Below, in pieces: positions 1 through 13,195 of a DNA stretch of 64,000 nt. The DNA is taken from assembly GCF_958295425.1 (NCBI RefSeq), contig NC_081139.1, forward strand, positions 15,823,888-15,887,887. The letters run 5' to 3'. Within the stretch, counting starts at the first letter, position 1. Every line of letters starts with the position of its first letter. The notes under the pieces were generated by a model, which did no database searches, was not told where the DNA came from, and saw only the letters and a program-made list of their open reading frames with translations. Origin of the DNA: Solea solea (lineage: Eukaryota; Chordata; Actinopteri; Pleuronectiformes; Soleidae). A program made the position numbers and the translations under genes.

Positions 1-3000
1 GCAGCTGAAAAGTCACTCAGTGTCATCTGATGAATGCTGTGTCTCAATTCAGGGAGTGACTCCTTCAGAAGGTGTATGAGTGCCCGTGTTCCTCAGCCAG
101 GTAGATTGTGGAGGCTGAAATAAGAAATAAGACAGCTTGGTCTACCAAGGATATCTCCATCGCGTTCCATTTGTAGCCTGCAGTGCTGCAGCTGGATGCA
201 ATGCAAATGAGTTTGGGCCAATATAGAAACATGTCAAATTTAAACAATTAATCAAGTTTTTTAAAGATGCATGCATTTAAATATAAAGACTTTTTTTTTC
301 AGTTTTGTGTCTGTGGCGATGTTCCCACACTGCACACAGAGAGGCACAATTTCTGTCACGTCTGAGCAGGAGAAGCATGCAACGCGAGTAAAGAAGCACT
401 TCCACTGAAAACTCCAAGAAGCACCCAGCAGCGGATTTTACTGCTAAAAATAAACATGCACATTCAGTATAACTTTAAAACCCTAATATACTTATGATTT
501 TGGCTGCCTGTGAACATGATTGCGTGATCTTGGAAATGCTGTGGTTTCCTTTCACCATGCAGCCAAATTAAGTTTATTGGATTCAGTCCGAACTAGTAGC
601 GCTGTTAGGAGACGGATATACAACACATAACTTTCCAAAGTACCATGGAAACAGTAGATGACTAAGTTATAGACTGTTGGATAATAGAGGCTGCACACCT
701 CAGAAATCCACAGGGGCAATAGGAGTTTTTAGAAGTTTTAAGGCATTTTTTGTCTTTTTTGTTCTGTTACCTATTCAACTCAGTTAAAGCCTGGGAGTCA
801 CATTTTAGAATGTGTTCTACAGTTGTTTTGTTGTTGGTTGTTTGTTGCCATTATCTTGCCATTTTCAGTTTCTGTTGAGGCCAGAGGGTCATCTTCTAAA
901 TGCTCTCCTGTCATTCATTCCGTCATTCTGAGCCGCTTTCCTGGAAGTGCAGTCCCAGATGTCTTTTTCTTGTTGCCAAACCCACAAATCCATCAGCTGG
1001 TCCTTTCACTCCTTAAATTCATTGACCCATTTCTTCGGTCAGCTCTCTGTCCCCTCAACCTCTCAACAATTGGGACAGAAACTTCAGAGGGACTTCAATG
1101 TATTTCCTTCCTTTGATCCTCACTTTTGGCTTCACTCTCCTGTTTCCTTCAGCTGATTTCACGGGTCAGCAGGAGGTCAGCAAACTATGAATCCTCAGAT
1201 TTACCCAAACATCCAACAACCTTAAGCCTCCGCGTCTCAGCTATTTAACGTCAACCATCGAAAAGAGGAAAGAGACAAATGACAAAACAAGCAAGTGATT
1301 TGCAAAAAGGGCAAAAACCCAAAGCTTAATACAAACATGGGCCTTCTTTAGTCCCTTCTTTATTTAACTTGGACACAGCTACAACATGGCCATCTGGAGC
1401 GATGTTCTGTGATGACTGTGTAACAAGTTCAACAAATGCGGCAGTTTATATGGCCCGCTGCTGAATAGGTTTTCCACTTTCCCCTTTTCAATGATGAACA
1501 GACCACAGCAGTCTGCTTGCAAGGAAAGTCATTTCCTTTACCATAGGCACCGAACATACAGGCCCAACGAGGCTGCCACTGAGGCAGCCGAGGTCTGTCA
1601 CCGCTCTTTGTCGCATGCCAACTGTCCGAGCGGTGTGTCCGTGGTCTTACCGAGAGCTTGGTCCTTAGTCCACTACCTGCTTTTACCTGGTTTCCCACAA
1701 TTGCTTGTGACATTTGTCTGCACTTGTCTCTTCCCGCCTCTGCAAACGTTTGAGAGGAAGGGGTATGAAAAGCGAGAGTCCTGCATGTTCTGTCTGCCAG
1801 TGCCAGTATCAGAATACAACGTGAATCTTTCTAGAGGGGACTGATCTGAGAGAAATGCTTAGAATCTGTGATCATGTCAACCACAACACTGGGCTTACCC
1901 GGACTGAGTTTGCGTAACACATGTTTCAGTAGCTCTCTAATGTTTGTCAGTTGTTACAGGTTATTTGGTCTTGTCTAAACGTTACATCCATAACTATACT
2001 GTATTTTATGAGCCATGCTCTCCCACCTTTGGGATAAATTTGAGAGTTTACACTCATTTACAACTGACTTATTTTGACATATTATCACATAGCACATTAT
2101 CTTTTATTACCCAATGGTAAAAACTTAAACTGTACTATGGAAGTGTTTTTTGTGTCTACCTCTACCTTCCTCTAGCAGGAATATTCACTGCATACAGATA
2201 TATATTATAATAAATTATGTATTCAAGTACGGACTATTGACAGTCTTAAAGTTAAGTTTTTTTTTTTTTTTACCTGACCTCTTAGGCACCAATTCACCGC
2301 TTTTATATCATCCATTTTCTCTTTTTAAAATTGTCCACTGACAGTGATTGCTACTTCGCAGGATGGAAGGACTTTTTAAATCCCCTCAGGTGGTAGCATT
2401 TTATTTGATCCCCTGTCATCCAGAAGCTGTGCTGCCACAGCTGTAGTCTGTAAAAGTTTGCATTTTGGTTAACCGGCGTGACAATGGTCAAATTAAATGA
2501 TTGTGTTTCCAACTGGGCATCTGGCCCAACAATTAAGCAGCACACTGGGAATGTTCCTGGAACTCCTGATTGGCCACTCCGACATTGGCTACAGACCAGC
2601 ACTTTGAGTAAACACTCAGGTGTTCAAACAGGGCTTGGAGCCATTTCAGTGCTGGCCTTCCCTCTGACTGTCTTTATCTCACCGCCTCTGCAAAGACTGA
2701 CTCCAGTACTCCTTTGGCCGCAGGCTTTTACTCTGTGGACTGTCGCTGAATGTCTTGCCTCCGTCTGTAATGCACACATACGCACACACACACACGCAGA
2801 CACTTTTTTGGCTTGCTCACAGCTCGTCTGAGGTGTTTTATGGTTTTTTGGCAGCTCAGGAATGTTGTGATTGACAGTGACGGCAGAGGGATCGTCTGTG
2901 GATGAGTTGAGTAGGAGGTCAGCAGTGCACTACTAACTATATGATTTTCATTGAAAAAAACAAACAACAAACAAAAAAATTAAATAAAACAGCCAGGGAC

Positions 3001-3298
3001 ACATATCATAATAATAACATTTTTTAAATATTATTTTCACTGCATGAATTGTAATATTTGTTGCTGTGTCAGCAGCTGCCTCTGCTCACAATGTTTACTG
3101 TGTGATATTTTTATTTTATTTTCATTTGAATCCAGATGACTTGGCCGAGCACAAAGTCAGCTGCACTTACAGGACATGAGATGCTTCTAAAATGTCTTTT
3201 TTTTTTTTTCTGATGTAGCCTTCAAAAGCCTCCGCTGTTTCACATCAAATCCTGTCCTTGTGGTTCTGAGACCCTGTGTCATTTATTGTCATCCTCAG
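1..3298. other. ptprg upstream intron, 3' end
   Basis: Non-coding. Because exon A begins inside a codon, this stretch must be the 3' part of an intron; no exon encoding a signal peptide or the segment before the CA domain could be recognised. It holds a short CA-rich tract near 2773-2801 and T tracts near 2259-2271 and 3198-3210. No transposon was recognised. The final acceptor (ATCCTCAG) has only a modest pyrimidine tract. Confidence 0.75.
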
Positions 3299-3481
3299 GT
3301 GTATATGGACCAGATGAGGGCTGGGCGTCTGCCTACCCAGCGTGCAGAGAGAGAAACCAGTCACCAATCAACATTGTGGACCATGATACCAAAGTATCTA
3401 CAGAGTATCAGGAACTGACACTGGAGGGCTTTGATAGTGAATCCTCTAATAAGACATCAATGAAAAACACCGGCAAAACAG
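3299..3481 (+). CDS. ptprg: ptprg exon A: N-terminal part of carbonic-anhydrase-like domain
   Basis: An internal coding exon of 183 nt. Its translation runs from GVYGPDEGW to SMKNTGKT and contains the CA-family motif NQSPINI followed by EYQELTLEGFD and ESSNKT, which matches PTPRG rather than the sister receptor PTPRZ. The acceptor AG is at 3297-3298 and the donor GT at 3482-3483 (GTACAG). Both flanking introns are phase 1, so the exon could be skipped without shifting the frame. The exon starts with two bases of a split codon, and its last G completes a valine codon with the next exon. The cysteine in PACRERNQSP sits where extracellular CAs form a disulphide with the TTPPC region; that partner lies beyond the window. 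NKT is a potential N-glycosylation site. By alignment to CA II the proton-shuttle H64 is a lysine (NTGKT). The protein is a cell-surface phosphatase receptor whose CA domain binds contactins; this role is family knowledge. Confidence 0.95.
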
Positions 3482-4281
3482 GTACAGTAAAGACTCCACT
3501 GGCTCCGGCTGCTGATCCATTTCCACCTGGTTTATAGTCTCTTTATTTATGTGGAATAAGCTTTTTTATCCTCTCATACTGACTTAAATGTTTGGAGTTG
3601 TTAAAATATAGAGTCAGCTAGATGTTGGACATTTTTAGAGGAGACAGAGAAGAAGTAAATAAGCTTAGGGTGATATTATTTTTTTATCGCAAGAAACACC
3701 TTTTAAGTCCCGAGTGTGTAATATTTTTTGAGACTGTATCTTGCCTTAGAGCAGTGTTAGGCAACATATTTTTGCTGTTATTACAACTTTCATCTCCTTC
3801 CAGTACATTTTTGGCAGATGACTGATTAGACACAGGTTTGAAAGCTTAGTGAGAGGGTAGTAATACACATTAACCAAAAAAAAGTAAGAACAATTACTAC
3901 TAAGAACAATTAAGACTTACATTGTGAAGCATTACACCAACTGTGAACAATATTACTTTTGAATACTGACAGTTTTACTCATGAAATGACAAGTAGGTTG
4001 GAGGAAAAGAGGATATAAGATGGGGATGGTTAGGAAGTGGGAGGGAGATAAGGTAGCACATGCAAGGGCATGAATAATTGTAACTCCCCTTTTATAATGA
4101 GTTGATTTATATCCTTACAAATATATATACTGTATATACTGTAGCATCTTGTGTGAGACAGTAGGCATTGCTTTTGCATTTGTTTTCCCCCATATCATTT
4201 TTTCCTTTTACTTCAAGTAATTGTTAGTTGACTTGAATATTTCAGTTATATTTGTCCCATATCACTGGTGCTATGTAAAAC

Positions 4282-4307
4282 AAATAATAATAATAATAAT
4301 AATAATA
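4282..4307. repeat. AAT microsatellite
   Basis: Eight to nine uninterrupted trinucleotide units. Confidence 0.95.
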
Positions 4308-7300
4308 CAAAAACATTGAAAAACAAGAACATGACAGCATATGAAGGTAGTCACTTAAACAGGCGAAACTTCTACAACAAATAAATAAACAGTGCTGATG
4401 CTTTGCACTAATGCATTTAACATTCTAAAAGCCGAGGACAGTCAATACCGTCAGCTGTAATTGGTCCAAAATGAAGTAGGTCAGTAACATTGTTTCATCT
4501 GCTGAGACTGCTTAAGGTCTTACATAAGGCAAGTGTTTGTCAGTCATAAAAACATATTAACAATCCAGACCATCACTCTTCCTAATCGAGTCACTGTTCG
4601 TAATCAGTCCAACAAAATAAAGTGGGTCAGTATCAACACTTAAAAGTCTGTGTCCAATTGTTTTCTTAAAAGTATGAAAACAGAATGAGCTCTAACATTT
4701 TTCTGCAGAATTTTGGAATACAGGGAATGAAAGGAGTGGGGATTTTGTGGGGACAAATAAACGAGGGATAATACTTTCTGTTGCTCCTGTGTCTTGTCGC
4801 ACACTTAAAAGATGCCGGATATATCCCTGAGAAACATTTCCATTTTGACATCCCAACTCTGTATTAAACATGTCATGGTGCAGGCAGGTGAGGACCCAAC
4901 TGAAAAGCCCATTGCAAAAGTAATGAACAAAAACAACCTATTTAAAGATAAAAACACAGGAAAACAAAATCCAATACAAAGGAAAAAGACTTGCAGCACC
5001 GAAGAACAGGAGAAAAAAAAAAAAACAGGAGCACAGAACAAACACCAAACAGTCGATCCAACAAAGAAGACTCAGTACGTTAACATACACAGTTTATTCG
5101 AGCTAAGTTCAGTCTGATTTCCAGCAACAGTACTGCAGTCTATATGTAGTCTCCTTCTTTTTGTGGGAGGAAATGTTGGTGCATGCACAGAATGCCAAGT
5201 CCGGACTAACATGTTTTCATGACATTTAAAAGAAACCCAAAACAAATTATTGTCTTAGTTGGACTGAAATCTGACTTTTAACATGCACGTAAACTCACCG
5301 ATTGAAAGCCCAGAGACTATACACCACTGTTTTAAACCATGTGCCAGTGCTGCTTTTGCATAACTATGGTGCACATGTAAAACTTTAAAATCTATAAAAG
5401 AAAAGAAAAGAGCAAAAGATTTTGACAGGAACTCCTAACACATGAGAAACTAAACTAGAAAACAAAGTAGGCCGATTCTGTTTCATGACTCGTGTAGGCA
5501 GAGGCTTGGTCTGGTTTCATCTTCATCACCACTCTCTGAAGAACCTCAAAGGAGTACACCATGGCTTCTAGATACCCAAGGTTAACATAGCATGGCAAAG
5601 CTGCTCGTCTTGAATGGTGTGTCACCCAATGGTCTCCTTGATCTACAATAGGCTTTACACGGCTAATTTGAATTTCAGGCACATAATACTGAAGAAAGAA
5701 AAGAGCAAGGAAGACGCACTGTCATGTTATGCATTGGTACGTCCCAGAATAATTTGAAATAATATCAGTCCACATCATAAACAACACACTTCTTATCTCA
5801 CTGTCCGTTGAACAAGCTGCAATTCCAGGCTATACGACCACAAGAACCATCCTTTCTCAGACCCTTTGTATTATATATATATGAGTGCATTGGGCTACAC
5901 AAATGAAATGATACCTCTTGGTATCCCAAGTGTGTCAACGATATAGACCTTCAGGAAGTAGCTGGAGGCTCCACATCACATGTGAACTGAGGAATCAGGA
6001 ATAGTCAACCAATAGTCAATAGTCAGTTCAATAGAATCCCCACTACCAATAGATGGGAAACTATTGTTGCTCACTGTTGTGTCTAAAACATCATCAGCTG
6101 GAAGGTCATTGTCCGTCAGGTTGCACACGTGATTATTGAAATTTAGGATCCTCAAATTGCAGAATGAATCCTCCCCTCGGGCTAGGATTTGTTTGAAAGG
6201 CCTGGCATTGTGAGAATGTTTTGCAATTGAAAGACGTCTGATTTCATTTTCTGATACGATGACTCACAGCAGCCTTGTAGACCACAAGGGGAAAAAAATA
6301 CATTTGCCCTTAAACCTTGTATTAATCACAATATAGGATGCACCCAAACCTCTCCAGATCATTTACTTTTACTTTTCGTTCCTCATATGTGCACCCAAAT
6401 GAAACACAGGTGTTAATGGTGTGTCACAAATGTGTCAAAATGAGTTCAAAATGTAAATGCTCATGCTACATAGATGTTGAAAGTGTAAATGTGATTAAAG
6501 ATCATTCATTTAGTCAGAATGAAGAAGTGTCTTGGATAGTGAAACGTCTTGAACCCAACCAAAGCAAGTCAAATTGCCTATAGCTAACTCCTGAAGTGCA
6601 TCCCCAAAGTTTGTGCATTTGTCCACTGCTAATGATGATCAATTTCTCACATATGCACTTATGCTTCAAAATATTCTCAATCACCTGCCCAGCTGTTTGT
6701 CCAACACCAATTTCCATAATTGGTGACTGTGTCACATGAATTATGCTATTAACTGCTGACCGAACTTAATGTATGTATGTGTTGGCTGAAAATCGGATTA
6801 AGGCAATGATAGACAAACCTTTTGACACTAAATTATCCATGTCATCCGTACATCATGGGGATAACTAAGGATGACTTTTTGATCAAATTACCTTTTTTTC
6901 AGTTTAATATAATGAAAGCTAGACCTTTATGTGTCTTGGTAGAGTTGAAATATTGCCCTTTGTCGCGTACAATAGATCATCCTCCACAGTTCGTTTCGGA
7001 ACTGTCAAAAGCAAAAGAAAAACATCACCCATGCAGCAATAAAATGTCCTCTCAAACTCATCTATTAGTACTATTTAGTAGTCTACAAATGGGATTTTTG
7101 TGTGACAGGATGATTCCTCTAGTCACTAAAAAGAACATCATGGTTGAACTTTACTTAACTGCTCTACTTAACCGTAATTGTGTACTCAAGTTTTCTTCTC
7201 CAGAGGGTGATTATGGTTAACATCTGGATGTTCTCACATTCACTTTGAAAACCAAATTAAGTCATTTAGTTAATGCGGATAAACTGTCGGGTGGCTGCAC

Positions 7301-10300
7301 TGCTTAATTTCTTTGCCCAGTCCCTTTAATGATGTTATCATTCATGCAGATTTCAGCAACTACTCCGCGGATCACAAGTGATAGAAATTGTTAGAAGTCT
7401 TAAGATAACGCTCACTTTGTCTTTGTCGGCTGCATTGTGTCATCGCAAGCATGTGGTGTAACTTCAGTGAAACGCTTAAGGACCACACACACACAACCGC
7501 GAGTCAACGACGGACCGCGGTTCAGCGTGAACGGAAAGCTGAAGCGTGACATCTCCGATAATCCCGGCTCGTATACTGGCAGGTGCCTGCGCGTCAAACA
7601 TCTGTTGCATCTCTCCCCTGCATATGAAACAAGACAGGTGCAATATGCAGCGAGTCATTGATGATGAAGATTACACATCCCACTTTCAGTCAGACGTGCC
7701 GCAATCCGTATTAGCAGAGCCGTGGCAGGTGTCACTGCCTGTAGGATTCAGCAGGCCATCTGCATTTCGGCTCTCTTTGGCACCTAGACGACCCTCCTTG
7801 TCATCCACCGGTATTTTTCACAATTCCAGGTTGTCACTAAGATGGATGATTCCTTCCCCTCTGTGGAGAAAGGGAGTTGAAAGGCTTTTGAGAGGCAGAG
7901 GCCACAGGTGGTTGGCATAGCTGTTGACAGCACTCTCGAGTGCTACCCAAAGCACCGCACAGCTGTGTGTTTAGCACGGTCCCGTTTAACATCCAGTCAT
8001 TTGCTCAGCCAAGGACATGTGATTCATCTGTGATGACACATTTGAATAGATTTCCAATTTGTCCAAAGGCTTATTGTTGGGTTTGGGTTTGCAGAAATGG
8101 AGCTTGTCTTATTAACCCAAATAACAATGTGAGACCTATCACATAGAAACATCACAGCCATTCAAAAACATCATCTAATAACATGGAGAAAAGCTTTGAA
8201 CTCAGGAAATGTACACGGACACATCTAATGGCCGTCCATCCAATAGTCTGCCGTGTCCAAAGGCGTCATTACTTAAGTGGTCTCTCATAATTCAAATATC
8301 GAGTTAGAGAACTAACGAAAAGAAAATGAATTAGTTATCTATCTGAGGCAGTTGAGAAGATTATTATCAGTTAATTATTTGTTATTGTAGCTCTGTACAA
8401 ATACTGGAAACGGGGAAAGTGTAAGCATGGTTCTCTGTAACCGTCACTTCTTATCCTTGATAAACAATATATTATATCTTGTTTGATTAACTGAGTATTA
8501 AAATAAGTTGCCTCAATATTTCCTATCCAGGTGTTTCCAGCAAGATACTTGTTCAGCCAAGAAATAACAACAACACGAGCAGTAACTTTCAAAGTAAAAA
8601 AAGAAAATAAATTGGCTTTGTAAATTAGCGGGGAACATTGCACTGAAAATCCTCTCGCTATCCTGCGTCTGTCCCTATAGATAGATGAAATGAAATCAAT
8701 AAACAGCTGCGGGCTGTATCAGTGTACCTGTACAGACATGAGAGTCATATCAGTCTTTTCATCTGACTCCTCAAGGAAGCAAATAACACAACAAAGAAAA
8801 GAAAAAAAAAAAGACTTTTCCTTTGTATTGATATTTTGATGTAAAGATAACCTTAGCTTAAATATTTACTTTACAGCAAAGCACAACTTCACTTTCCATT
8901 TAGGGGCGGGTGTTATACAAGGGAGGATATGTTCTAACGTTATAAAAGAGTAATTATCAATTTTGATTTGCAGATATTTTCCTGAGATGATTTTACACTA
9001 ATACACTAATATTTTTATCACCAAGCTATTACCTGGATAGTGTTGTCTGTTGTAGTCTATCCCTCCCACCACACTATTACCACTGTTATTATCAAGCTGA
9101 AAATGTCATTAGAAAGATGGCATTACCATGATATAACCTCTCTATTACATAATTACTATCAAATAATTAGTATGTCAATACTTATGAAATAAATACTTAA
9201 TACTTGTACACAGAGCAGTATCATTTTTATATCACCAATACACTGTGCACTCAGTTTTAACATCATGATGACACGTTTGAGAGATACAATTAATAAATCA
9301 GGGTTAAGCTCTAGAAGTGGAGCAACTGACCTCATTGACCAACTAGTCATCATTTTTCTGTGTAATGCTTGTCAATTATAACGTCATAATATATCTATAT
9401 CGACTTTAACTGAGCTCATTATTGCACCTGGAGAACATCTCTTCCATTGTTGACTCTCCATGAGTTCCCCCATGGATATCCTCATCTCTAGAAAACATCA
9501 CATTCACACATTATATCATTTTGTGTTCCAATCATTCACAAAATCAAAACAAACAACAGCAGCAACAACACATTTCAACTCCCAGTGAGTTTTTTCAACT
9601 TCACTGTTCAGGTTGAATACATCATGTTAGCTGTTTTGGTGTCGCTGACTCTTTTCCTGGACTATCCAGTCACATACACATGAAGGCAGGCATTCATGTG
9701 TTACTTAATTCAAGCATGAATGCATATGAGACAAGGCTGGTTATATGCTAAAGTCAAGCTGAGCACTGACGACAGCATACAGTGAGCTGCCTATAATAGC
9801 TTAATGGTAAACATGAAATAATGTAATGTAATATCAAATGTGAGAGCCAGCACTGAGGCAAGCGTGGCATGAAATACGTCGTATAAGCTTTGCAGACGTG
9901 TGGCTAAAAATAAATAGAATATTGTATAGTGTGACAGTGGTGGGGTAAGATTTAACATGAGGGGAGTGAAGTATACACTGGAAATAATAGGATAGGAGAG
10001 AGAACTGCTAAAATGATTTCCAAGAGGCTGATTTGGTTTCTTGTCAATCAGAAGTCCCAGCCAGTTTCCACCTGCATTTGAGGTGCTGAAGCAATTTGTG
10101 AAAGGGTAACTGGTAGGACATTTGGTGGTTCCGATTATAGACAATTTACAATTTGTTATTTTTTTGACCAACACCCGTTGCCCAGCGTATCATTTTACAG
10201 CCCATTGGAGACTTTTTGCACCGATATCCTTGAATACACATAATCATAAGTCGTGCTCCGTATGTTTGATCCACTGAGCTGACTTTCTGACATTTCCAAC

Positions 10301-11805
10301 AAAATATTTGATACAGACATTAAACACATCCATTTGGAACACATGCATACGTACACATTATTGGATCAAACATAAAATGTGTCCTCGGCAGCGCAGGGAC
10401 GACACTGTGTCACATGAAAGAAGCTGTCAGTCATCTGCACCGGCTGTTCAGCGGCAACAATGTCGATGATTACCTGTTGTCATGGCCTCACTGTCACTTA
10501 CTGTTCGTCTCATTGTTCTTCAAGTCTGCGCACATGACACGACAGAACCCTCTGATGCCAGTAGACATTAATATTTACAGCTGTTACATTGACAAACAGC
10601 ATCGGGAATTAAATACATTATTCTCAAGTGTTACGGGGTAGAGTTTTTGTATCATATCTGGTCTGTGTTAATTGAAATACCTTTTTCTTATAGGGTTAGG
10701 GTTAATGTGACATAATTCAAAGTTCCATCCAAGACCCCCCCACCCTTATTTAAACACAAAGCAAATAAAACAAACGGAAATGAATGAATTAAATACTATG
10801 ATAGACTAAAATGTTAGGATTGCTGTCAAAAAGCACATTTTATCGGAGGCGCTCGTTACTGTTGTTGGTTCTTTTTTTGGTTCCGTTCAGAGTCGCACGT
10901 CTTGGTGAAATGTCCTTGTCTATTTTAATGCATACTGACAGAACATTTGTCACCTGCACTTTACATCTTCTTTCTTACACAGCTGCCTCTTTTAACTACA
11001 TGACAGCATTAAAGTCACAGTTGCCGCTCACCCCTAGTGTATTTTTATCGAGGGTTACTTGTCGATTGTTTCTCGCACTGTGGAATGGCTCATGCTATCT
11101 TGAGCTATCTCTTATCCCCACATCATTTTATGCAGGCAATTTGAATATGCCAAGTGTTCTGCTAAAATCCCCCATAATGCTTGGCTTTTATTAAGCCTCA
11201 CATACATAACACTGCCATTTGTTGCTGCAGCGGGAGCATTAATTATACAGTTATCCACTCAGGCAAATGTCAACTAAATTTCAAAACAGCTAACCAGAGG
11301 AAACAGTGTGGGGAATTAAAAATGTGGCTCCTGCAGCTGTTTATGAGTTCCTGGGGCTCAAGTCATTCGATGTTAGACAGCTGATTTGCATTTATGTTGG
11401 ATGTGAGCGTGAAGGCTTTAGTTATAGAGCGGAGACGATTAAATGCATCAGTGCTGGGAGTCAGCTATACATGTCTGTTAATGCTCTCATGATGAACACA
11501 CATGCACACATAGATACACACGCGTCACACACCTTACGAGTGATCAGCAGCACTTATGAGTATAATATATTTTGAGGCTCATTATTAATGACAATCGGTT
11601 CTTCTGTATTACATTAAGTCTTTTTGAAATGTAACCACTGTTAAGTATTTACATAATCCTTAATATTGTGGTGTATTTTAAGTTGTTGTGGAGAAAATGG
11701 ACAACATCCACCATGGATGGCTTCAGCAGCCTGTTTGTTGCGTTCACTGTCCTGTCGTAAAATAGCAAACTCCGGTTCTAAACAGAAACACTATGTCAAT
11801 TACTT

Positions 11806-11819
11806 TTCAGTTTCTACTT
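11806..11819. repeat. Left target-site duplication of the RTE-like LINE
   Basis: TTCAGTTTCTACTT, identical to 12299-12312. The LINE 3' end also begins with a CT-rich run, so the exact junction may shift by a few bases. Confidence 0.8.
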
Positions 11820-12298
11820 CTTTTGGCTTCTCTGTTTAGGGGGTTGCCACAGCGGATCATCAGCCTCCATCTTGTCCGATTCCTTGCGTCTTCTTATGTT
11901 ACACCAACTGTCCTCATGTCTTTCCTCCTGCCTGACAGCTCCATCTGCAACATCCTTTGTCCAATATAATCACTATCCCTCCTCTGCACGTGACAAAACC
12001 ATCTCAACCTTGCCTCTCTGACTTAATCTCCAAACTGTTCGACCTGAGCTGTCCCTTGAATATGCTCATTTCTAATCCTTGTCCATCTTGGTCACTCACA
12101 ACTTTAAATCCTCAGCATCTTCATCTGTGCCACCTCCAGCTCCGCCTTCTGTTTTTAGACAGTGCCACAGACGTCTCTTAGCCGTACATCATAGCGACTC
12201 GCACTACTGTCGTGCAAACCTTCCCTTTCTCTTTTGCTGCCATCCTTTTGTCACACATCACCAATGACACTCGTCTCCACCCTGCTCGCACTCTCTTC
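11820..12298 (-). mobile_element. RTE/Rex3-like LINE, 5'-truncated 3' end, with 14 bp target duplications
   Basis: On the minus strand this 479 bp fragment encodes broken pieces of the C-terminal part of an RTE-clade LINE polyprotein. Visible blocks in order are QKAELEVAQMKMLRI followed by a stop, then RIRNEHIQGTAQVEQFG, then VREARLRWFCHVQRR (12023 down to about 11979), then RWRLMIRCGNPLNREAKR close to the 3' end. An identical 14 bp sequence, TTCAGTTTCTACTT, lies at 11806-11819 and at 12299-12312, as expected for a target-site duplication made by target-primed reverse transcription. The element is therefore 5'-truncated at 12298 and its 3' end faces 11820. The internal stop and frame drift show it is inactive. 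Recognition of the family comes from the shared protein motifs; no search was run. Confidence 0.85.
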
Positions 12299-12312
12299 TT
12301 CAGTTTCTACTT
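12299..12312. repeat. Right target-site duplication of the RTE-like LINE
   Basis: Exact copy of the 14 bp at 11806-11819, placed at the truncated 5' end of the minus-strand LINE. Confidence 0.8.
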
Positions 12313-12498
12313 ATTATTATCTGTTATTTTTACTAATTTTTAAATGTTAACATTGTAATTTCAATGAACCAAGAAAAAAAAACAACAACAACACCATTTG
12401 GAATTCACTCTATTTTACTCTATGTTTAACTAAAAGAACTTGAAATTAACAATTAATTAACCTGAGCCCGACAATCATTTAAAAACATTAATGTGACA

Positions 12499-13195
12499 TT
12501 AAAGCTGTAGTAGGCAGGGTAGTAGTCTATTATACCATGTTTTCAGCTATTTAAATGTGAATATTTTCTACTTTCTGGCATATTTCAGCTTGTTAAATTT
12601 CTATCTATCATTTCTATCTATTTCTATCAGAAACTAGAAAATGTTCACATTTAAGAAGCTGAAAAATGATAGAAAGTAGAAAATATTCACATTTAAGAAG
12701 CTGAAATATGACAGAAAATAGAAAATATCCACATTTAAATTCACATTTTTAACGCTGTGCCATGTTGAGCGAGCGCTCGGGTAAAGCTGAGTGCGCACAG
12801 AAGGGAGAGATTTGAGTGCAGCGCATTGCATGTTAAAATGAATAATTGCAAACATGCAAATACATGTATTGAGCACAGAATATATTTTTGTTTGCTCGAA
12901 TGAAATTACGTTTTGCTCGCGTATAATTTCTCTTCAAAATGTCATTTCTGTGCTTGCAAAATATATTTTTCTGTGCTCAAAATCTCACATTGTTCCTTCA
13001 TGAATGTGACGCCGTATAACTCCCAAGCTTTCCACCAAAGTGCTGTGTATGCACGGCACCTGCTCCCTGTTCCACAGAGAAGCGGTCTAGTCAACGTATT
13101 GCTCAGATCAATTGATTTACATTATACTGAATGTTTTTTTTTATGGATTTATTGATGAATGAAGCCAAAAAATATGTTGCCTACCGCACCTTTAA
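12499..13195. mobile_element. TTAA-flanked non-autonomous DNA element (piggyBac-like structure)
   Basis: The two ends are inverted copies of each other: the left reads TTAAAGCTGTAGTAGGCA and the reverse complement of the right reads TTAAAGGTGCGGTAGGCA. TTAA at each outer edge (12499-12502 and 13192-13195) is the duplication expected for piggyBac-type insertion. No transposase is encoded. The left half contains 42 bp tandem repeats at 12635-12738 and an inverted copy of that unit near 12543-12590. Imperfect end matches indicate an old copy. The superfamily is inferred from the TTAA and end structure only. Confidence 0.55.
12635..12738. repeat. 42 bp tandem repeat, about 2.5 copies, with an upstream inverted copy
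   Basis: Units start with TAGAAAATRTYCACATTTA at 12635, 12677 and 12719, so the period is 42 bp; the third unit is partial. The block at about 12543-12590 (AAATGTGAATATTTTCTA and following) is the reverse complement of a unit, so the region can fold into alternative long stems. Confidence 0.8.

Noticed and set aside
3759..3783. TTAGGCAACATATTTTTGCTG, similar to the right end of the TTAA-flanked element at 13195
   Set aside because: The match is about 18 bases without TTAA or the rest of the terminal repeat, so it may be coincidence.
4870..5115. A-rich stretch with GCAGGCAGGTGAGGACCCAA, resembling a fish retroelement fragment
   Set aside because: Only a short motif seems familiar; no ends, coding remnants or duplications were found.
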